The notes: generated by a model from the letters alone, not told the origin. Positions 53,101-63,711 are shown, numbered from the stretch's first letter. The stretch is DNA of 64,000 bases from Rhizobium bangladeshense (GCF_017357245.1 NZ_CP071612.1:2359001-2423000); one strand, 5' to 3'. Program-made: numbers and translations.

Positions 53101-54269
53101 AGGTAGTAGGCTGAGATGACGAGCCCAAGGCCGGAAAGCGCGACGAGCGCCATGACGTAATAACTGACGAGGCCGAGCCAAGCGTAGAGATAGCCGGAAG
53201 CAATAGTCATCAAACCCATCGCCATGCCGACATAAAAGAAATAGGCGCCCTGCGCCGAGGCCTCTTGCGTCTCCTGCACCGTCGCTACGATCCGCCGCTG
53301 CACGCCGGTATGCACGAAGGCATAAGTGAAGCCGTGGAAGCATTGCAACAGAAAGAAGCCGGCAAAGCCGGTATCCATGGGAAACAGGATCCAGCGGCAG
53401 ACGCTGACGGCGCAGCCGAAGCGGATCAGCGTCCAGGCGTTGAAGCGTCGGTTGAGACGCTTCGACAGGAAGAAGACCGTCACCTCCGACGCAACGCCGG
53501 CGCTCCAGAGCAGGCCGACTTCAGTGCCGGAAAAGCCGAGCTGATGCCAGTAGATCGAGGAAAAAGCATTCAGCACCGCATGGCTTGACTGCTGAATGGC
53601 GACTCCGATCAGGAGCATCAGCAAATGCGGTTCGCGCAGACCGCGGCCGGTCGCGGCCGGAAGATCGATCGGCTGCCCGCGACGCCGCGTCGGCCCGATC
53701 CGCGGACAGAAGATCGCCATGACCACCGTCATGGTAAAGCCGAATATCATGACGACGAGCACCATCCCTCCGCCCCACCAGCCGATCAGCTGCCCGCCGA
53801 GAAGCGTCGAGATGATGAAGGCGATTGAGCCCCATACCCGCATCGAGCCATAGTCGAGTCCCCAGCGGCGCACGCCCGAAATGACGATCGATTCGATGAC
53901 AGGCAGATAGGGTGCGAAGGTAGCGCCCTGCAGCGCGAAGACGATCGTCACCGGCCAGAAGCTCGTCGTCCAATAAAGCGCGATCGCCGTCAGCAGCGAG
54001 AGGCCGCCCGACCAGAGCAGCACGTCGGCGCGCTCCGTCATGCGGTCAGCGAACATGGCGACGACGGGCGCCACCAGGACCCGAACCACCATCGGTATGG
54101 CAAGGATGATGCCGATTTCATGATCGCTGAAGCTGTGAGTTTCCAGCCATACGGGGAAGAACGGCAGCACGATGCCGTTGACGAGCAGCGGCGCGCAATA
54201 GGACAGCGCGCTGAGCAGCCGGAAGCGCGGCGGCGCTCCCTCACCCGGGGAATGTTGAGCGGGAATCAT
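53052..54269 (-). CDS. MFS transporter (MFS_1-like, phenylpropionate/HCAT-type)
   Basis: A 405-residue major facilitator protein with about 12 membrane helices. It begins FRLLSALSYCAPLLVNGIVLPFFPVWLETHSFSDHEIGIILAIPMVVRVLVAPVVAMFADRM, which is the MFS_1-like signature (FFPxWL) used by the HcaT/LacY-related group. The C-terminal half has CFHGFTYAFVHTGVQRRIVATVQETQEASAQGAYFFYVGMAMG. The substrate is unknown; phenylpropionate- or nucleoside-type permeases share this fold. Its last 49 bases overlap the end of the convergent epimerase gene. Confidence 0.87.
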   Translation of the reverse strand: MIPAQHSPGEGAPPRFRLLSALSYCAPLLVNGIVLPFFPVWLETHSFSDHEIGIILAIPMVVRVLVAPVVAMFADRMTERADVLLWSGGLSLLTAIALYWTTSFWPVTIVFALQGATFAPYLPVIESIVISGVRRWGLDYGSMRVWGSIAFIISTLLGGQLIGWWGGGMVLVVMIFGFTMTVVMAIFCPRIGPTRRRGQPIDLPAATGRGLREPHLLMLLIGVAIQQSSHAVLNAFSSIYWHQLGFSGTEVGLLWSAGVASEVTVFFLSKRLNRRFNAWTLIRFGCAVSVCRWILFPMDTGFAGFFLLQCFHGFTYAFVHTGVQRRIVATVQETQEASAQGAYFFYVGMAMGLMTIASGYLYAWLGLVSYYVMALVALSGLGLVISAYYLQPQRALSGGKTREAA

Positions 54270-54433
54270 AGGTGGACCTGAAGGAAACTGGACGCTGTCC
54301 TAACACACCACCCCGGAAGGGACTATTGCGAGAAATAGCCGTCCGAAAACGTTTTAAGAAATAAATTGGGCCTGTCACCTCGCGGTAACGGCTAAACTGC
54401 TGGAGAGCCGCCGCGGCTGCGACGGCGCAAAAA

Positions 54434-55246
54434 TCACGCCGCCTGCGGGGCGAGTTCCGCCTCTTCGGAACGCTCGACGGCTGCAAGCGCCGGTACGGCG
54501 CTGGTGAGTGCCCGCCAAGTGATCAGTTCGAAGGTGCCGTCCGCATGTTCGGCGACCGCGGTGCAGCTTTCCACCCAGTCGCCGGTGTTGATGTAGCGTA
54601 TGCCGTCCATATCCTGGATGACGGCGTGGTGGATGTGGCCGCAGATCACGCCCTCGGCACCGCTCTTGCGAGCCTCCTCGGCCACGACGCGCTCGAACTC
54701 ACCGATGAAATTGACCGCGTGCTTGACCTGCAGCTTTGCCCAGGCGGAAAACGACCAATAGGGCATGCCGAGGCGGCGGCGTACGGCCGCGAGCAGGATA
54801 TTGATGCGGATGGCCGTATCATAGGCCCAGTCGCCGAGATAGGCGAGCAGACGGGCGTTGCGGACGACGACATCGAACTCGTCGCCGTGCAGGATCAGGT
54901 ATTTCTTGCCGTCCGCACCGTCATGCATCATGCGCTCGACCACCTCGATGCCGCCGAAATGCATGCCCGGGAAGTCGCGCAGAAATTCGTCGTGATTGCC
55001 TGGGATATAGACGACGCGGGTGCCCTTGCGCGCCTTGCGCAACAATTTCTGGACGACATCGTTGCAGACCTGCGGCCAGTACCAGCTGCGCTTCAGGCGC
55101 CAGCCGTCGACGATATCGCCGACGAGGACGATCGTATCTGCCTCGTGGTATCGCAGGAAATCCAGCAGAAAATCGGCCTTCGCGGCCTTCGAGCCGAGAT
55201 GGACATCGGAAATGAAGAGCGTGCGGAAATGTCTGGGTTCCATCAT
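54434..55246 (-). CDS. UDP-2,3-diacylglucosamine pyrophosphatase-like metallophosphoesterase (LpxH family)
   Basis: A 270-residue calcineurin-like phosphoesterase. The dimetal motifs are FISDVHLGSK (about residues 10-19), VLVGDIVDGW (about 40), IPGNHDEF (about 82) and VICGHIHHAVI (about 197), with LILHGDEFDVV in between. The family removes UMP from UDP-2,3-diacylglucosamine in lipid A synthesis, and this longer alphaproteobacterial branch carries an extra helical cap (residues about 120-185). The start is uncertain between the ATG at 55246 and another at 55276. It is divergent from the histidine phosphatase gene. Confidence 0.88.
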   Translation of the reverse strand: MMEPRHFRTLFISDVHLGSKAAKADFLLDFLRYHEADTIVLVGDIVDGWRLKRSWYWPQVCNDVVQKLLRKARKGTRVVYIPGNHDEFLRDFPGMHFGGIEVVERMMHDGADGKKYLILHGDEFDVVVRNARLLAYLGDWAYDTAIRINILLAAVRRRLGMPYWSFSAWAKLQVKHAVNFIGEFERVVAEEARKSGAEGVICGHIHHAVIQDMDGIRYINTGDWVESCTAVAEHADGTFELITWRALTSAVPALAAVERSEEAELAPQAA

Positions 55247-55449
55247 GTCTATCACGAGCTGCCGCTCATGCCCCATCTTTCATCTAGCCTTCCAAAACCA
55301 GACTCGTGTTTCAGGAAGATGACAAGGTGGGGAAAAGCCTCGCAAACCCGTTCATTGCGCGAGCGCTATCGTCCGCCGGCAATGTTGCCCTGTTCATCCG
55401 GCACGTTCATGATGATGGCGATTCCACATTCGACACTGCGGGTTGGCTG

Positions 55450-56199
55450 ATGCGTCTCTTCCTTGTTCGTCACGGCGAGTCCCTTGGCAACATCAACGAG
55501 CAGGCCTACCGCCAATTCGGCGATCACAATGTGCCGCTGACGCAGTGGGGCTACCGGCAGGCGTCAGAGGCTGGCGGTGCGATTGCTTCCTTCCTGAGAG
55601 CATTGCCGAGCGCACGTCGAGGCAAGCTCCACATCTGGTATTCCCCGTTTTTAAGGACACGCCAGAGCAAGGATGCGCTGCTCGAAGCCCTGCCGGAAAG
55701 CTTTGTCGGCGACATCAGGGAAGATTATCTCCTCCGCGAGCAGGATTTCGGTCTCTTCACCGAGATCTATGATCACGCGGAGCGGAAGCAGAAATTCCCC
55801 GAGGAATTCGAAAAATGGGCAAGACTGCGCAATAACAGCGGGAAATTCTACGCGCGGCCGCCGGACGGCGAAAGCCGGGCGGACGTGGCGCAGCGGGTGC
55901 GTCTCTTTCTCCAGACGGTCATGCGCGACGCCGAACATGACGACGACAACGTAGCGATCGTCGGCCATGGCGTCACCAACCGCGCGGTGGAAATGAATTT
56001 TCTCCACCATTCGGTCGACTGGTTCGAGCGCTCCGACAATCCCGGAAACGCCGACGTCACGCTGATCGAGGGAACCCGCTCCCACGGCTACCAATCAATC
56101 CTGCTGCACCAGGCCTGCGACCGGGAGCCGGGACAGGAGAGCGAATTGCGCGATGCCTATGGCGCTGATGTGACGATAACGCCGAAGGGCGGTGGATAA
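55450..56199 (+). CDS. Histidine phosphatase family protein (phosphoglycerate mutase-like)
   Basis: A 249-residue member of the histidine phosphatase superfamily. The catalytic phosphohistidine is in MRLFLVRHGESLGNINEQAY (RHGES) at about residues 7-11, and the second catalytic histidine is in VAIVGHGVTNRAVEMNFL near residue 178. The proton-donor loop FRLFTEI-like (LLREQDFGLFTEIYDHAE) fits a broad-specificity phosphatase rather than a true mutase. The start at 55450 gives the family N-terminus; 48 open codons upstream are ignored. The substrate is unknown. Confidence 0.9.
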   Translation: MRLFLVRHGESLGNINEQAYRQFGDHNVPLTQWGYRQASEAGGAIASFLRALPSARRGKLHIWYSPFLRTRQSKDALLEALPESFVGDIREDYLLREQDFGLFTEIYDHAERKQKFPEEFEKWARLRNNSGKFYARPPDGESRADVAQRVRLFLQTVMRDAEHDDDNVAIVGHGVTNRAVEMNFLHHSVDWFERSDNPGNADVTLIEGTRSHGYQSILLHQACDREPGQESELRDAYGADVTITPKGGG

Positions 56200-56312
56200 A
56201 CCCCTCCCCAACGAGGCCGCACCGTCCTTCTCCAATTCATCGTTTCATCCGCGAAAACGTCCATGTCCGCCACGGTCAGCGCCAACTCAACCCCTCCCGC
56301 CCTACTTCAACT

Positions 56313-57752
56313 TCACGCAGCCTGCTCCGCCGCCATCGGCTTCACATTCTGGTTCATCCGGAACAGATTGTTCGGATCGTAGCGCAGCTTGATTTCGGAA
56401 AGACGCGCATAATTGGCCCCGTAAGCCATTTCGACCCGGTCGACCTCGTCTTCGGGCATGAAGTTGATATAGGCGGTGCCCACAGCATGCGGCTTGGTGG
56501 CTTCGAAGAGTTCACGCGCCCAGCCAATGCAGCCTGCGTCCATCCCGGTTTCCCGCCAGCGCGCGTGCACATTCATGACGAAATGCGAACTGCGCTGCGG
56601 AAATGCGGTGGCTTCGGTCGGCACACGGCCGGCGGCCCCACCGACATGGCCGATGAATATTTCGCATTCGGGTCCTGGCAGTCCGCGCACGGCGTCCAGA
56701 AGCAAGCCGATCGCCGCATCCGAAAGCGACGCGAAGTCCTGGCTCTTCCAGTAGTTGCGCGCCCCTGGTGTCAGCAGCGGATCGAATGCCTGCTGCCAGC
56801 CAACAAACGGCATTGGGCCGACGATGTCGGCAATCGGCTTTCCGATCCCACGCAATCTGGCCGCAGCCTTTTCGCCGGCCGCAACGTTTCCGCAATAGCA
56901 CATGGCGAGCACCACGACCTCCTTGCCGTGCCACTCGGCCGGCAGGAACGGCAGCGGCGGCGCCTGGCGCATCACCATCCAGCAGGTCAGCTCGTCGGGT
57001 GCTGCTTCCAGCGCCTGCCGATACTCCCGAAGCACTTTTTCCGCGTCGGCGAAGGGATGTACGACCAATCCGGCGAAAACTTCAGGATGGAGCGGGTTGA
57101 GCTGGAATTCGAAGGAGGTGACGACGCCGAAATTGCCGCCGCCGCCGCGCAGTGCCCAGAACAGATCCGGCCTTTCCGTCTCGCTCGCGTTGACCAGCTC
57201 GCCCTCGGCGGTCACCACATCGACCGAAATCAGATTATCCAGCGTCAGCCCGAATTTGCGGGTTAACCAGCCGAAACCGCCACCGAGCGTCAGGCCGGCA
57301 ATGCCGGTCGTGGAATTGATGCCGGTCGGCAGCACCAGCCCGAAGGCCAGCGTTTCCTTGTCGACGTCGCCGAGCGTGGCGCCTGGCTCGACCCTGGCGC
57401 GGCGTGTCTCGATATCTACCCGCACCGATTTCATCGGCGACAGATCGATGACGACACCACCCTCGCAAACCGCATTGCCGGCAATGCCGTGCCCACCGCC
57501 GCGCACCGAAACGAGCAGATCGTTGTCGCGCGCAAAGCGCACAGCGCGCACGACATCGGCCGCTCCCGCGCACCGCGCGATCAGGCCCGGCCGGCGATCG
57601 ATCATTGCGTTCCAGATCGTCCGCGCCTCGTTGTAATCCATGTCTTTGCTGGTCAGGAGACTGCCGCGAAAGCCGGCGGCAAACGCATCCATGGCCACGT
57701 CATTGACCATCGTCTGACCCCGTTGCAGGGTCGTCAGGTTCAAATTGTCCAT
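56313..57752 (-). CDS. FAD-binding oxidoreductase of the berberine-bridge/BBE type
   Basis: A 479-residue flavoprotein. The FAD-binding PCMH domain has RPGLIARCAGAADVVRAVRFARDNDLLVSVRGGGHGIAGNAVCEGGVVIDLS at about residues 50-105, with RGGGHG supplying the histidine that can bind FAD covalently, then NSTTGIAGLTLGGGFGWLTRKFGL. The C-terminal BBE block (GTAYINFMPEDEVDRVEMAYGANYARLSEIKLRYDPNNLFRMNQNV) is diagnostic. Enzymes of this class oxidise sugars, alcohols or alkaloids; the substrate is unknown. The ATG at 57752 has a GGAGG site right before it; a longer in-frame stretch upstream overlaps the malic enzyme promoter. Confidence 0.9.
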   Translation of the reverse strand: MDNLNLTTLQRGQTMVNDVAMDAFAAGFRGSLLTSKDMDYNEARTIWNAMIDRRPGLIARCAGAADVVRAVRFARDNDLLVSVRGGGHGIAGNAVCEGGVVIDLSPMKSVRVDIETRRARVEPGATLGDVDKETLAFGLVLPTGINSTTGIAGLTLGGGFGWLTRKFGLTLDNLISVDVVTAEGELVNASETERPDLFWALRGGGGNFGVVTSFEFQLNPLHPEVFAGLVVHPFADAEKVLREYRQALEAAPDELTCWMVMRQAPPLPFLPAEWHGKEVVVLAMCYCGNVAAGEKAAARLRGIGKPIADIVGPMPFVGWQQAFDPLLTPGARNYWKSQDFASLSDAAIGLLLDAVRGLPGPECEIFIGHVGGAAGRVPTEATAFPQRSSHFVMNVHARWRETGMDAGCIGWARELFEATKPHAVGTAYINFMPEDEVDRVEMAYGANYARLSEIKLRYDPNNLFRMNQNVKPMAAEQAA

Positions 57753-57988
57753 GATTTCCTCCATGCGACCGGCGCCCCGCACCGTCGCGGCCGGCATCTT
57801 GCGCTTGCAAGGGGTGTCAAACAAGTTTCCAAAAGGATTAGTACCGGCGATGGCGGTAGATCTGCCGCGTAGTGTCATGGGACACGCCGTCTCGACGAAA
57901 ACTTCTCCCACCCTCATTTCCATACTGTCCCCACGATCCGATTGATGTATGGAGGGATCTTCAGAAAAAGACGTGCACGGAGGCGGCA

Positions 57989-60301
57989 ATGGATCACCAG
58001 GAAAAATCCAAGACGGACAAGAACCTGCCGGGCGGCGATCTCGACGAGCAGGCGCTGTTCTTCCATCGCTACCCCCGCCCCGGCAAGCTGGAGATCCAGG
58101 CGACCAAGCCGCTCGGCAACCAGCGCGACCTCGCACTTGCCTATTCGCCGGGCGTCGCCGCTCCCTGCCTCGCCATTCGCGACAATCCTGAAACGGCTGC
58201 CGACTACACGTCCCGCGCCAATCTCGTCGCTGTCATTTCCAACGGCACCGCCGTGCTCGGCCTCGGCAATATCGGCCCCCTGGCTTCGAAGCCGGTCATG
58301 GAGGGGAAAGCCGTGCTCTTCAAGAAATTCGCCGGCATAGATGTTTTCGACATCGAGATCGACGCCGCAAGCGTCGATCAGATGGTCTCGACGGTTTCGT
58401 CGCTGGAGCCGACCTTCGGCGGCATCAACCTCGAAGACATCAAGGCGCCGGAATGTTTCGAGGTCGAGCGGCGCCTGCGCGAGAAGATGAAAATCCCGGT
58501 CTTCCACGACGACCAGCACGGCACGGCGATCATCGTCGCCGCCGCGATCCTGAACGGGCTGGAGCTGGCTGGCAAGTCCATCGATAACGTCAAGATCGTC
58601 GCCTCGGGCGCGGGGGCCGCGGCGCTGGCCTGCCTCAATCTGCTGGTCACGCTCGGCGCCAAGCGCGAAAACATCTGGGTCCATGACATCGAAGGCCTCG
58701 TCTATGAGGGCCGCACCGAGCTGATGGACGAATGGAAGTCCGTTTATGCACAGAAGAGCGACACCCGCACCCTCGCCGAAAATATCGGCGGCGCGGATGT
58801 TTTCCTCGGCCTTTCCGCCGCGGGCGTGCTGAAGCCGGAGCTGCTGGCGCAGATGGCGGACAAGCCGCTGATCATGGCGCTTGCCAATCCGACGCCGGAG
58901 ATCATGCCGGATCTCGCCCGCGCCGCCCGTCCGGATGCGATGATCTGCACAGGCCGCTCGGATTTCGCTAACCAGGTCAACAACGTCCTGTGCTTCCCCT
59001 ATATCTTCCGCGGCGCCCTCGATTGCGGCGCGGAGACGATCAACGAAGAAATGAAGATGGCGGCCGTGCGCGCCATTGCAGCTCTCGCCCGCGAGGAGCC
59101 GTCCGACGTCGCCGCCCGCGCCTATTCCGGCGAAACGCCGGTCTTCGGTCCCGATTACCTGATCCCCTCGCCCTTCGATCCGCGCCTCATCCTGCGCATC
59201 GCCCCTGCGGTTGCGAAAGCCGCCGAACAGAGCGGTGTGGCCCGCCGCCCGATCCAGGATTTCGACGCCTACCTCGACCAGCTGAATCGCTTCGTCTTCC
59301 GCTCCGGCTTCGTCATGAAGCCGATCTTCACTGCGGCAAAGGCCGCGGAGCGCAAACGCGTCATATTCTCCGAAGGCGAGGACGAGCGCGTGCTGCGCGC
59401 TGCCCAGGTGCTGCTCGAAGAAGGCTTGGCCAAGCCGATCCTGATCGGTCGTCCGCAGGTCATCGAAACGCGTCTCAAGCGCTACGGTCTGCGCATCCGG
59501 CCGCTGCAGGATTTCGAGGTCATCAATCCGGAAGACGATCCGCGTTTCCGGGAATATGTCGATCTGTATTTCTCACTGGTCGGCCGGCGTGGTGTCATCC
59601 CGGAAGCCGCCCGTACTATCGTGCGTACCAACACGACCGTCATCGGCGCGCTGGCGCTGAGGCGCGGCGAGGCCGATGCGCTGATCTGCGGCCTCGAAGG
59701 CCGCTACGAGAAGCACCTGCGCGACGTCCGCCAGATCATCGGCAAGCGAAAGGATGTCCGCGATTTCTCAGCCCTCAGCCTGATGATCTCGCAGCGCGGC
59801 GCCACTTTCTTCACGGATACCTACGTCACCTTCAATCCGAGCGCAGAGGAAGTTGCCGAAGCAACCGTGCTTGCGGCGGAGGAAATCCGCCGCTTCGGCA
59901 TCACTCCGCGAGCCGCCCTCGTCTCGCACTCCAACTTCGGCTCGCGCGAGTCCGAAAGCGCGACGAAGATGCGAAATGCCCTGCAGCTCGTTCGCGAAAC
60001 AGCCCCCGACCTCGAGGTCGACGGCGAAATGCACGGCGAAAGCGCCATCACCGAAGCGCTGCGCAAGCGCGTCATGCCGGATACAACGCTGCACGACGAG
60101 GCGAACCTGCTCGTCTTCCCTAACCTCGACGCCGCCAACATCACCTTCGGTGTGGTGAAGTCGATGACCGACGGACTGCATGTCGGCCCGATCCTGCTTG
60201 GCACCGCCATGCCCGCTCACATTCTTGCTCCGTCTGTGACTTCACGCGGTGTGGTCAACATGGCCGCACTCGCCGTCGTCGAGGCATCGCAGCCGGCGTA
60301 A
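57989..60301 (+). CDS. maeB: NAD(P)-dependent malic enzyme with C-terminal phosphotransacetylase-like domain
   Basis: A 770-residue malic enzyme that decarboxylates malate to pyruvate. The N-terminal enzyme (1-430) shows [56 protein letters not shown] (catalytic tyrosine and lysine region), [15 protein letters not shown] and the metal/NAD part [18 protein letters not shown], then [13 protein letters not shown] for the nucleotide. The C-terminal part (440-770) is phosphotransacetylase-like without needed PTA activity, a hallmark of rhizobial dme/tme. Length equals the NAD form (dme); NAD or NADP preference cannot be settled by eye. The ATG follows an ACGGAGG site. Such enzymes feed acetyl-CoA to bacteroids living on dicarboxylates. 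Confidence 0.93.
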   Translation: MDHQEKSKTDKNLPGGDLDEQALFFHRYPRPGKLEIQATKPLGNQRDLALAYSPGVAAPCLAIRDNPETAADYTSRANLVAVISNGTAVLGLGNIGPLASKPVMEGKAVLFKKFAGIDVFDIEIDAASVDQMVSTVSSLEPTFGGINLEDIKAPECFEVERRLREKMKIPVFHDDQHGTAIIVAAAILNGLELAGKSIDNVKIVASGAGAAALACLNLLVTLGAKRENIWVHDIEGLVYEGRTELMDEWKSVYAQKSDTRTLAENIGGADVFLGLSAAGVLKPELLAQMADKPLIMALANPTPEIMPDLARAARPDAMICTGRSDFANQVNNVLCFPYIFRGALDCGAETINEEMKMAAVRAIAALAREEPSDVAARAYSGETPVFGPDYLIPSPFDPRLILRIAPAVAKAAEQSGVARRPIQDFDAYLDQLNRFVFRSGFVMKPIFTAAKAAERKRVIFSEGEDERVLRAAQVLLEEGLAKPILIGRPQVIETRLKRYGLRIRPLQDFEVINPEDDPRFREYVDLYFSLVGRRGVIPEAARTIVRTNTTVIGALALRRGEADALICGLEGRYEKHLRDVRQIIGKRKDVRDFSALSLMISQRGATFFTDTYVTFNPSAEEVAEATVLAAEEIRRFGITPRAALVSHSNFGSRESESATKMRNALQLVRETAPDLEVDGEMHGESAITEALRKRVMPDTTLHDEANLLVFPNLDAANITFGVVKSMTDGLHVGPILLGTAMPAHILAPSVTSRGVVNMAALAVVEASQPA

Positions 60302-60444
60302 AGCGATGTTGGCCCAATTCGCGGCGGTGTTTCGAAGCGAGCACCGCTGTCGTGAAGAGTAAGCACCGAGAACCGCTGTTCGATCCGCTGCAACGAGATT
60401 CGGCGGCACGCGCCGGCTCGTTCAGTTGCGCCGCCAAGCTCTTT

Positions 60445-60477
60445 GAAGCCCTTGAAGATCAAGGTTTCAAGGGCTTC
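60445..60477. repeat. Long perfect hairpin without T run, between maeB and the ABC operon
   Basis: Two 12-base arms GAAGCCCTTGAA and TTCAAGGGCTTC enclose 9 bases. It lies 144 bases after the malic enzyme stop and 43 bases beyond the end of the convergent substrate-binding gene. No T run follows on either strand. Confidence 0.6.
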
Positions 60478-60519
60478 GTGAAGTCCACGAACTCTGAGCC
60501 GGGAGAATCCAGCCGCATT

Positions 60520-61377
60520 TCACCTCGGCGTAACGTCGAAGCCGAACCACTTCTGCGATAGGTTGACGATCGTGCCGTCCGCCTTGGCTGCTGCGATCGC
60601 GTCGTTAAACATAGCTTTCAGATTCGTATCCTCCTTACGCAAGCCAACCGAGCTCCCTCGCCCGAGCATGCCGCCCTGGAACCGAGGGCCTGTGACGATC
60701 AAATCCTCGTTGCCCGGCTTTGCCGCCGCGGTCGAGAGATATGCCATCGACGCCATGACGAGGTCGACGCGACCGGCCTTCAGATCAAGATCATGCTGTT
60801 CCGTCGTCTTGTACTCACGGACATCGACGACACCCTTTAAATATTTGTCGAGGAAGGCTGCAGCGATCGATGCAGTCTGCACGCCGATTGTCTTGCCCTT
60901 GAGCAACGGCTCTATCTGCTTCAGCGCGGCGACAGCGCCGGCCTCGTCCGTTGCGAGCGAAAATACCTCGCCCTTCAAAGGCAAATTGGCAACCGGAGAG
61001 TCTTTCAATGCAGCAAAGGTCTGACCCGTCGTGCCGTAGGAATCGCTGAAAGCGATAACCTCCTCGCGCTTGGCGGTTGCAGACATCCCCGAAATGATTA
61101 CGTCGAACTTGCCGGCATTGAGGGCCGGGATCATGCCGTCAAAAGGCTGGATTACGGTCGTGCATTCGATCTTCATATGGGCGCAAAGATACTTGATCAG
61201 CTCGATTTCGTAACCGTCAAGGCTACCGTCGGCCTTGGTGAAGTTCCACGGCCGAAAGGCTCCCTCGGTCGCAATCGTCACATGCGTCCATTTCTTCTCC
61301 TCGGCGCGTACCGCCGTCGAAACGGCCAAGGCAGCGATCATACCGATCGCGGTCATAATTGCAGTCAGGTATTTCAT
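60520..61377 (-). CDS. Periplasmic amino-acid-binding protein of a polar amino acid ABC transporter (second copy)
   Basis: A 285-residue solute-binding protein of the HisJ/ArgT/NocT/OccT type. It has a signal peptide (MKYLTAIMTAIGMIAALAVSTAVRAEE), then WTHVTIATEGAFRPWNFTKADGSLDGYEIELIKYLCAHM (the ligand-pocket start EGAFRPWNF), FDGMIPALNAGKFDVIISGMSATAKREEVIAFSDSY, and the C-terminal LSQKWFGFDVTPR. The substrate should be a basic or opine-like amino acid. It is the last gene of the operon, 30 bases after the ATPase gene. Confidence 0.92.
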   Translation of the reverse strand: MKYLTAIMTAIGMIAALAVSTAVRAEEKKWTHVTIATEGAFRPWNFTKADGSLDGYEIELIKYLCAHMKIECTTVIQPFDGMIPALNAGKFDVIISGMSATAKREEVIAFSDSYGTTGQTFAALKDSPVANLPLKGEVFSLATDEAGAVAALKQIEPLLKGKTIGVQTASIAAAFLDKYLKGVVDVREYKTTEQHDLDLKAGRVDLVMASMAYLSTAAAKPGNEDLIVTGPRFQGGMLGRGSSVGLRKEDTNLKAMFNDAIAAAKADGTIVNLSQKWFGFDVTPR

Positions 61378-61407
61378 GTTTGAGTTCCCCTTGTTTGAGC
61401 TGATGAA

Positions 61408-62175
61408 TTATTGATTGATGAACTGTCGGAAGCGCTCCGACTTCGAGTTCGAGAAGACATCCTGGGGCTTGCCCTCTTCCTCGACCACACCCTTGTGTAA
61501 AAAGACGACGCGGCTGGAGACGTCGCGGGCGAATCCCATCTCATGTGTGACGACCAGCATGGTGCGTCCTTCCTCGGCCAAGGCGCGCATGACGCGCAGA
61601 ACCTCCCCTACAAGCTCCGGATCGAGTGCCGATGTCGGCTCATCGAAGAGCATCACTTTTGGATGCATGGCGAGCGCGCGGGCAATGGCGGCGCGCTGCT
61701 GCTGGCCACCGGAGAGATGTGCGGGATAGAAATTGCGTTTATCGGCAATACCGACTTTGGCGAGCAACGCTTCGGCTTCCTCTATGCATTCGGCGCGCGA
61801 GCGGCGCTGAACATGGATAGGCGCCTCGATAAGATTCTCGATGACCGTCTTGTGAGACCAGAGGTTGAAGTTCTGGAACACCATTCCAAGCTGGGAGCGA
61901 ATACGATCGACCTGCTTTCTATCCGCCGCGCGGTGCACGCCGTCGGCATTGCGCTGCATCGAGATCGTTTCGCCGGCGACGGTCACTTCGCCGGAGTCCG
62001 GCGTTTCGAGCAGATTGATGCAACGCAGGAACGTCGATTTCCCGGAGCCCGACGAACCGACAATGGAGACGACATCGCCCTCCAAAGCGTCAAGGGAGAT
62101 GCCCCGGATGACCTCAATAGGTCCGAAGCTCTTGTGCATTTCGCGCACGCTGAGTGCGATTGGTGTAGCCGTCAT
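61408..62175 (-). CDS. ABC transporter ATP-binding protein, polar amino acid type
   Basis: A 255-residue ATPase. Walker A is [21 protein letters not shown] (about residues 38-58), then the Q-loop in [19 protein letters not shown], the signature [22 protein letters not shown], Walker [16 protein letters not shown] and the H-loop VVTHEMGF. The insert between Walker A and the Q-loop ([19 protein letters not shown]) is typical of the HisP/OccP/NocP group. It overlaps the preceding permease gene by 4 bases. Confidence 0.95.
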   Translation of the reverse strand: MTATPIALSVREMHKSFGPIEVIRGISLDALEGDVVSIVGSSGSGKSTFLRCINLLETPDSGEVTVAGETISMQRNADGVHRAADRKQVDRIRSQLGMVFQNFNLWSHKTVIENLIEAPIHVQRRSRAECIEEAEALLAKVGIADKRNFYPAHLSGGQQQRAAIARALAMHPKVMLFDEPTSALDPELVGEVLRVMRALAEEGRTMLVVTHEMGFARDVSSRVVFLHKGVVEEEGKPQDVFSNSKSERFRQFINQ

Positions 62176-62915
62176 CGATGTTCTCCTGCAGGGGTCGTCG
62201 TGGCGGCACTCTCTCGGGTGACGGGAAGAGGAGCGCGCAGATGCGGGCTAAGCCTGTATTCGGCGAATTGAATGAGACGCGTCAGCAAGAAATTGAGGGC
62301 GAGATAGATGGCCCCGGAGACGACGAAGACCTCAATTGCCCGATAGGTCTCGGAGATGATCTTGGCGGCAACGCCCGTTACCTCCATCAGCGTAATGATC
62401 GAGGCGAGCGACGTCGCCTTGACCATCGATATCATTTCGTTGCCGTATCCGGGCAATGCTTGGCGGATTGCGAGTGGCAAGATAATTCGGCGAAACATAA
62501 GAATGCGATGCATGCCGCAGGCGCGAGCAGCCTCGATTTGACCGTGCGGCACCGAGAGCAGCCCGCCCCGAATGATTTCACTGGCGTAGGCCGCGGTATT
62601 CAAGGTAAGCGCCAGAACCGCACACCAGTAAGGATCGCGGAGAAACGGCCAGAAGACGCTGTGCCGTATGGCCGGAAACTGGCCAAGCCCGTAATAGATG
62701 AGAAATATCTGCACCAACAGCGGCGTGCCGCGGAAGATGAAGACATAGAGCCGTGCGAACCAATCCAGAGCGACGACGCCGGAGAGGCGGGCAAGCGCCA
62801 GCAAGAGTGCCAGAATGGCCCCAAGGCAGATCGATGTCACGGCAAGCTCGATCGTCAACGGAATTGCAGAGACCAGGCTCAGAAATGTTTCCTTGAGAAA
62901 CTGCCAGTCCATCAA
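62172..62915 (-). CDS. ABC transporter permease, HisM/OccM type
   Basis: A 247-residue inner-membrane permease with about five helices. The EAA loop is [49 protein letters not shown], the site that docks the ATPase. The N-terminal block [38 protein letters not shown] is typical of the His/Glu/Gln/Arg/opine family. It overlaps its neighbours on both sides by 4 bases (ATGA), so all these genes are coupled. Confidence 0.94.
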   Translation of the reverse strand: MMDWQFLKETFLSLVSAIPLTIELAVTSICLGAILALLLALARLSGVVALDWFARLYVFIFRGTPLLVQIFLIYYGLGQFPAIRHSVFWPFLRDPYWCAVLALTLNTAAYASEIIRGGLLSVPHGQIEAARACGMHRILMFRRIILPLAIRQALPGYGNEMISMVKATSLASIITLMEVTGVAAKIISETYRAIEVFVVSGAIYLALNFLLTRLIQFAEYRLSPHLRAPLPVTRESAATTTPAGEHR

Positions 62916-63631
62916 TCCCTCCTCACGCCGCGCGACAGGCGCCGCTCCGCCTGCTGGATGATGAGGCTCGAAACTGTCGAGATCATCAGGTAGATCGCGC
63001 CGGCGATCAGGTAGAAATCGAATGGGAGCCCGGTCGATCCCGCGCCGACCTGGGCCTGGCGCAGGAGTTCGGCAACGCCTGTGATCGATACCAATGCCGA
63101 CTCCTTCAGGACGACCTGCCAGACATTGCCGAGACCAGGAAGCGCGTGACGCAGCGTCAGCGGCGCAATGATCCGCCGCAGACGAAGCCAGCGCGGCATG
63201 CCGCAGGCGATGGCCGCCTCGATCTCACCCGGGTGGACCGCCTTGAACCCGCCTCGCAGCACCTCCGTAAACTGGGCGCCGGAGGTGACGCCCACGGCAA
63301 GGGAACCGGCAAGAAAGCCCGGGAAGCCGAGGAAGCCTTCGGCACCGAAAAGTCTGCCGACCGCCGTGACCACGGCGCTGCCGCCGAAATAGAAGAGGTA
63401 GATGACCAACAGGTCGGGAATGCCCCGCAACACGGTCGTATAAGCATCAGCGGTTGCTCGAGCAAAGCCATTGCCGGCAATCTTCGCCCATGCCCCAAGC
63501 GTCCCGATACAGGCGCCGACGGCATAGCCGGCGATTGCAACGAGGATGGTCATCCACGCTCCGGCCAGAAGAGCATGCCCCCAGCCATCCGGACCGAAGC
63601 CGGCAAGCTCAAAAAGACCCGGCTGGCTCAT
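62912..63631 (-). CDS. ABC transporter permease, HisQ/OccQ type
   Basis: A 239-residue inner-membrane permease, the partner of the next gene. Its EAA loop is EVLRGGFKAVHPGEIEAAIACGMPRWLRLRRIIAPLTLRHALPGLGNVW. The N-terminal GFGPDGWGHALLAGAWMTILVAIAGYAVGACIGTLGAWAKI matches HisQ/OccQ. The pair builds the transmembrane channel. It follows the first substrate-binding gene across 80 bases. Confidence 0.94.
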   Translation of the reverse strand: MSQPGLFELAGFGPDGWGHALLAGAWMTILVAIAGYAVGACIGTLGAWAKIAGNGFARATADAYTTVLRGIPDLLVIYLFYFGGSAVVTAVGRLFGAEGFLGFPGFLAGSLAVGVTSGAQFTEVLRGGFKAVHPGEIEAAIACGMPRWLRLRRIIAPLTLRHALPGLGNVWQVVLKESALVSITGVAELLRQAQVGAGSTGLPFDFYLIAGAIYLMISTVSSLIIQQAERRLSRGVRRD

Positions 63632-63696
63632 GGCGCCGCCCCGGGAGAGCTTATTCTTGCAGCGACTGACATTGTCATAGCCTCAGTTGGCATGAT

Positions 63697-63711
63697 GCGC
63701 CGAAAGGGCGC
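63697..63711 (-). other. Small hairpin right after the first substrate-binding gene
   Basis: A 5-bp GC stem (GCGCC / GGCGC) with a 5-base loop directly after the stop codon, without T run. Such structures between a binding-protein gene and its permease genes can protect the upstream mRNA, so that the binding protein is made in excess. Confidence 0.4.
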
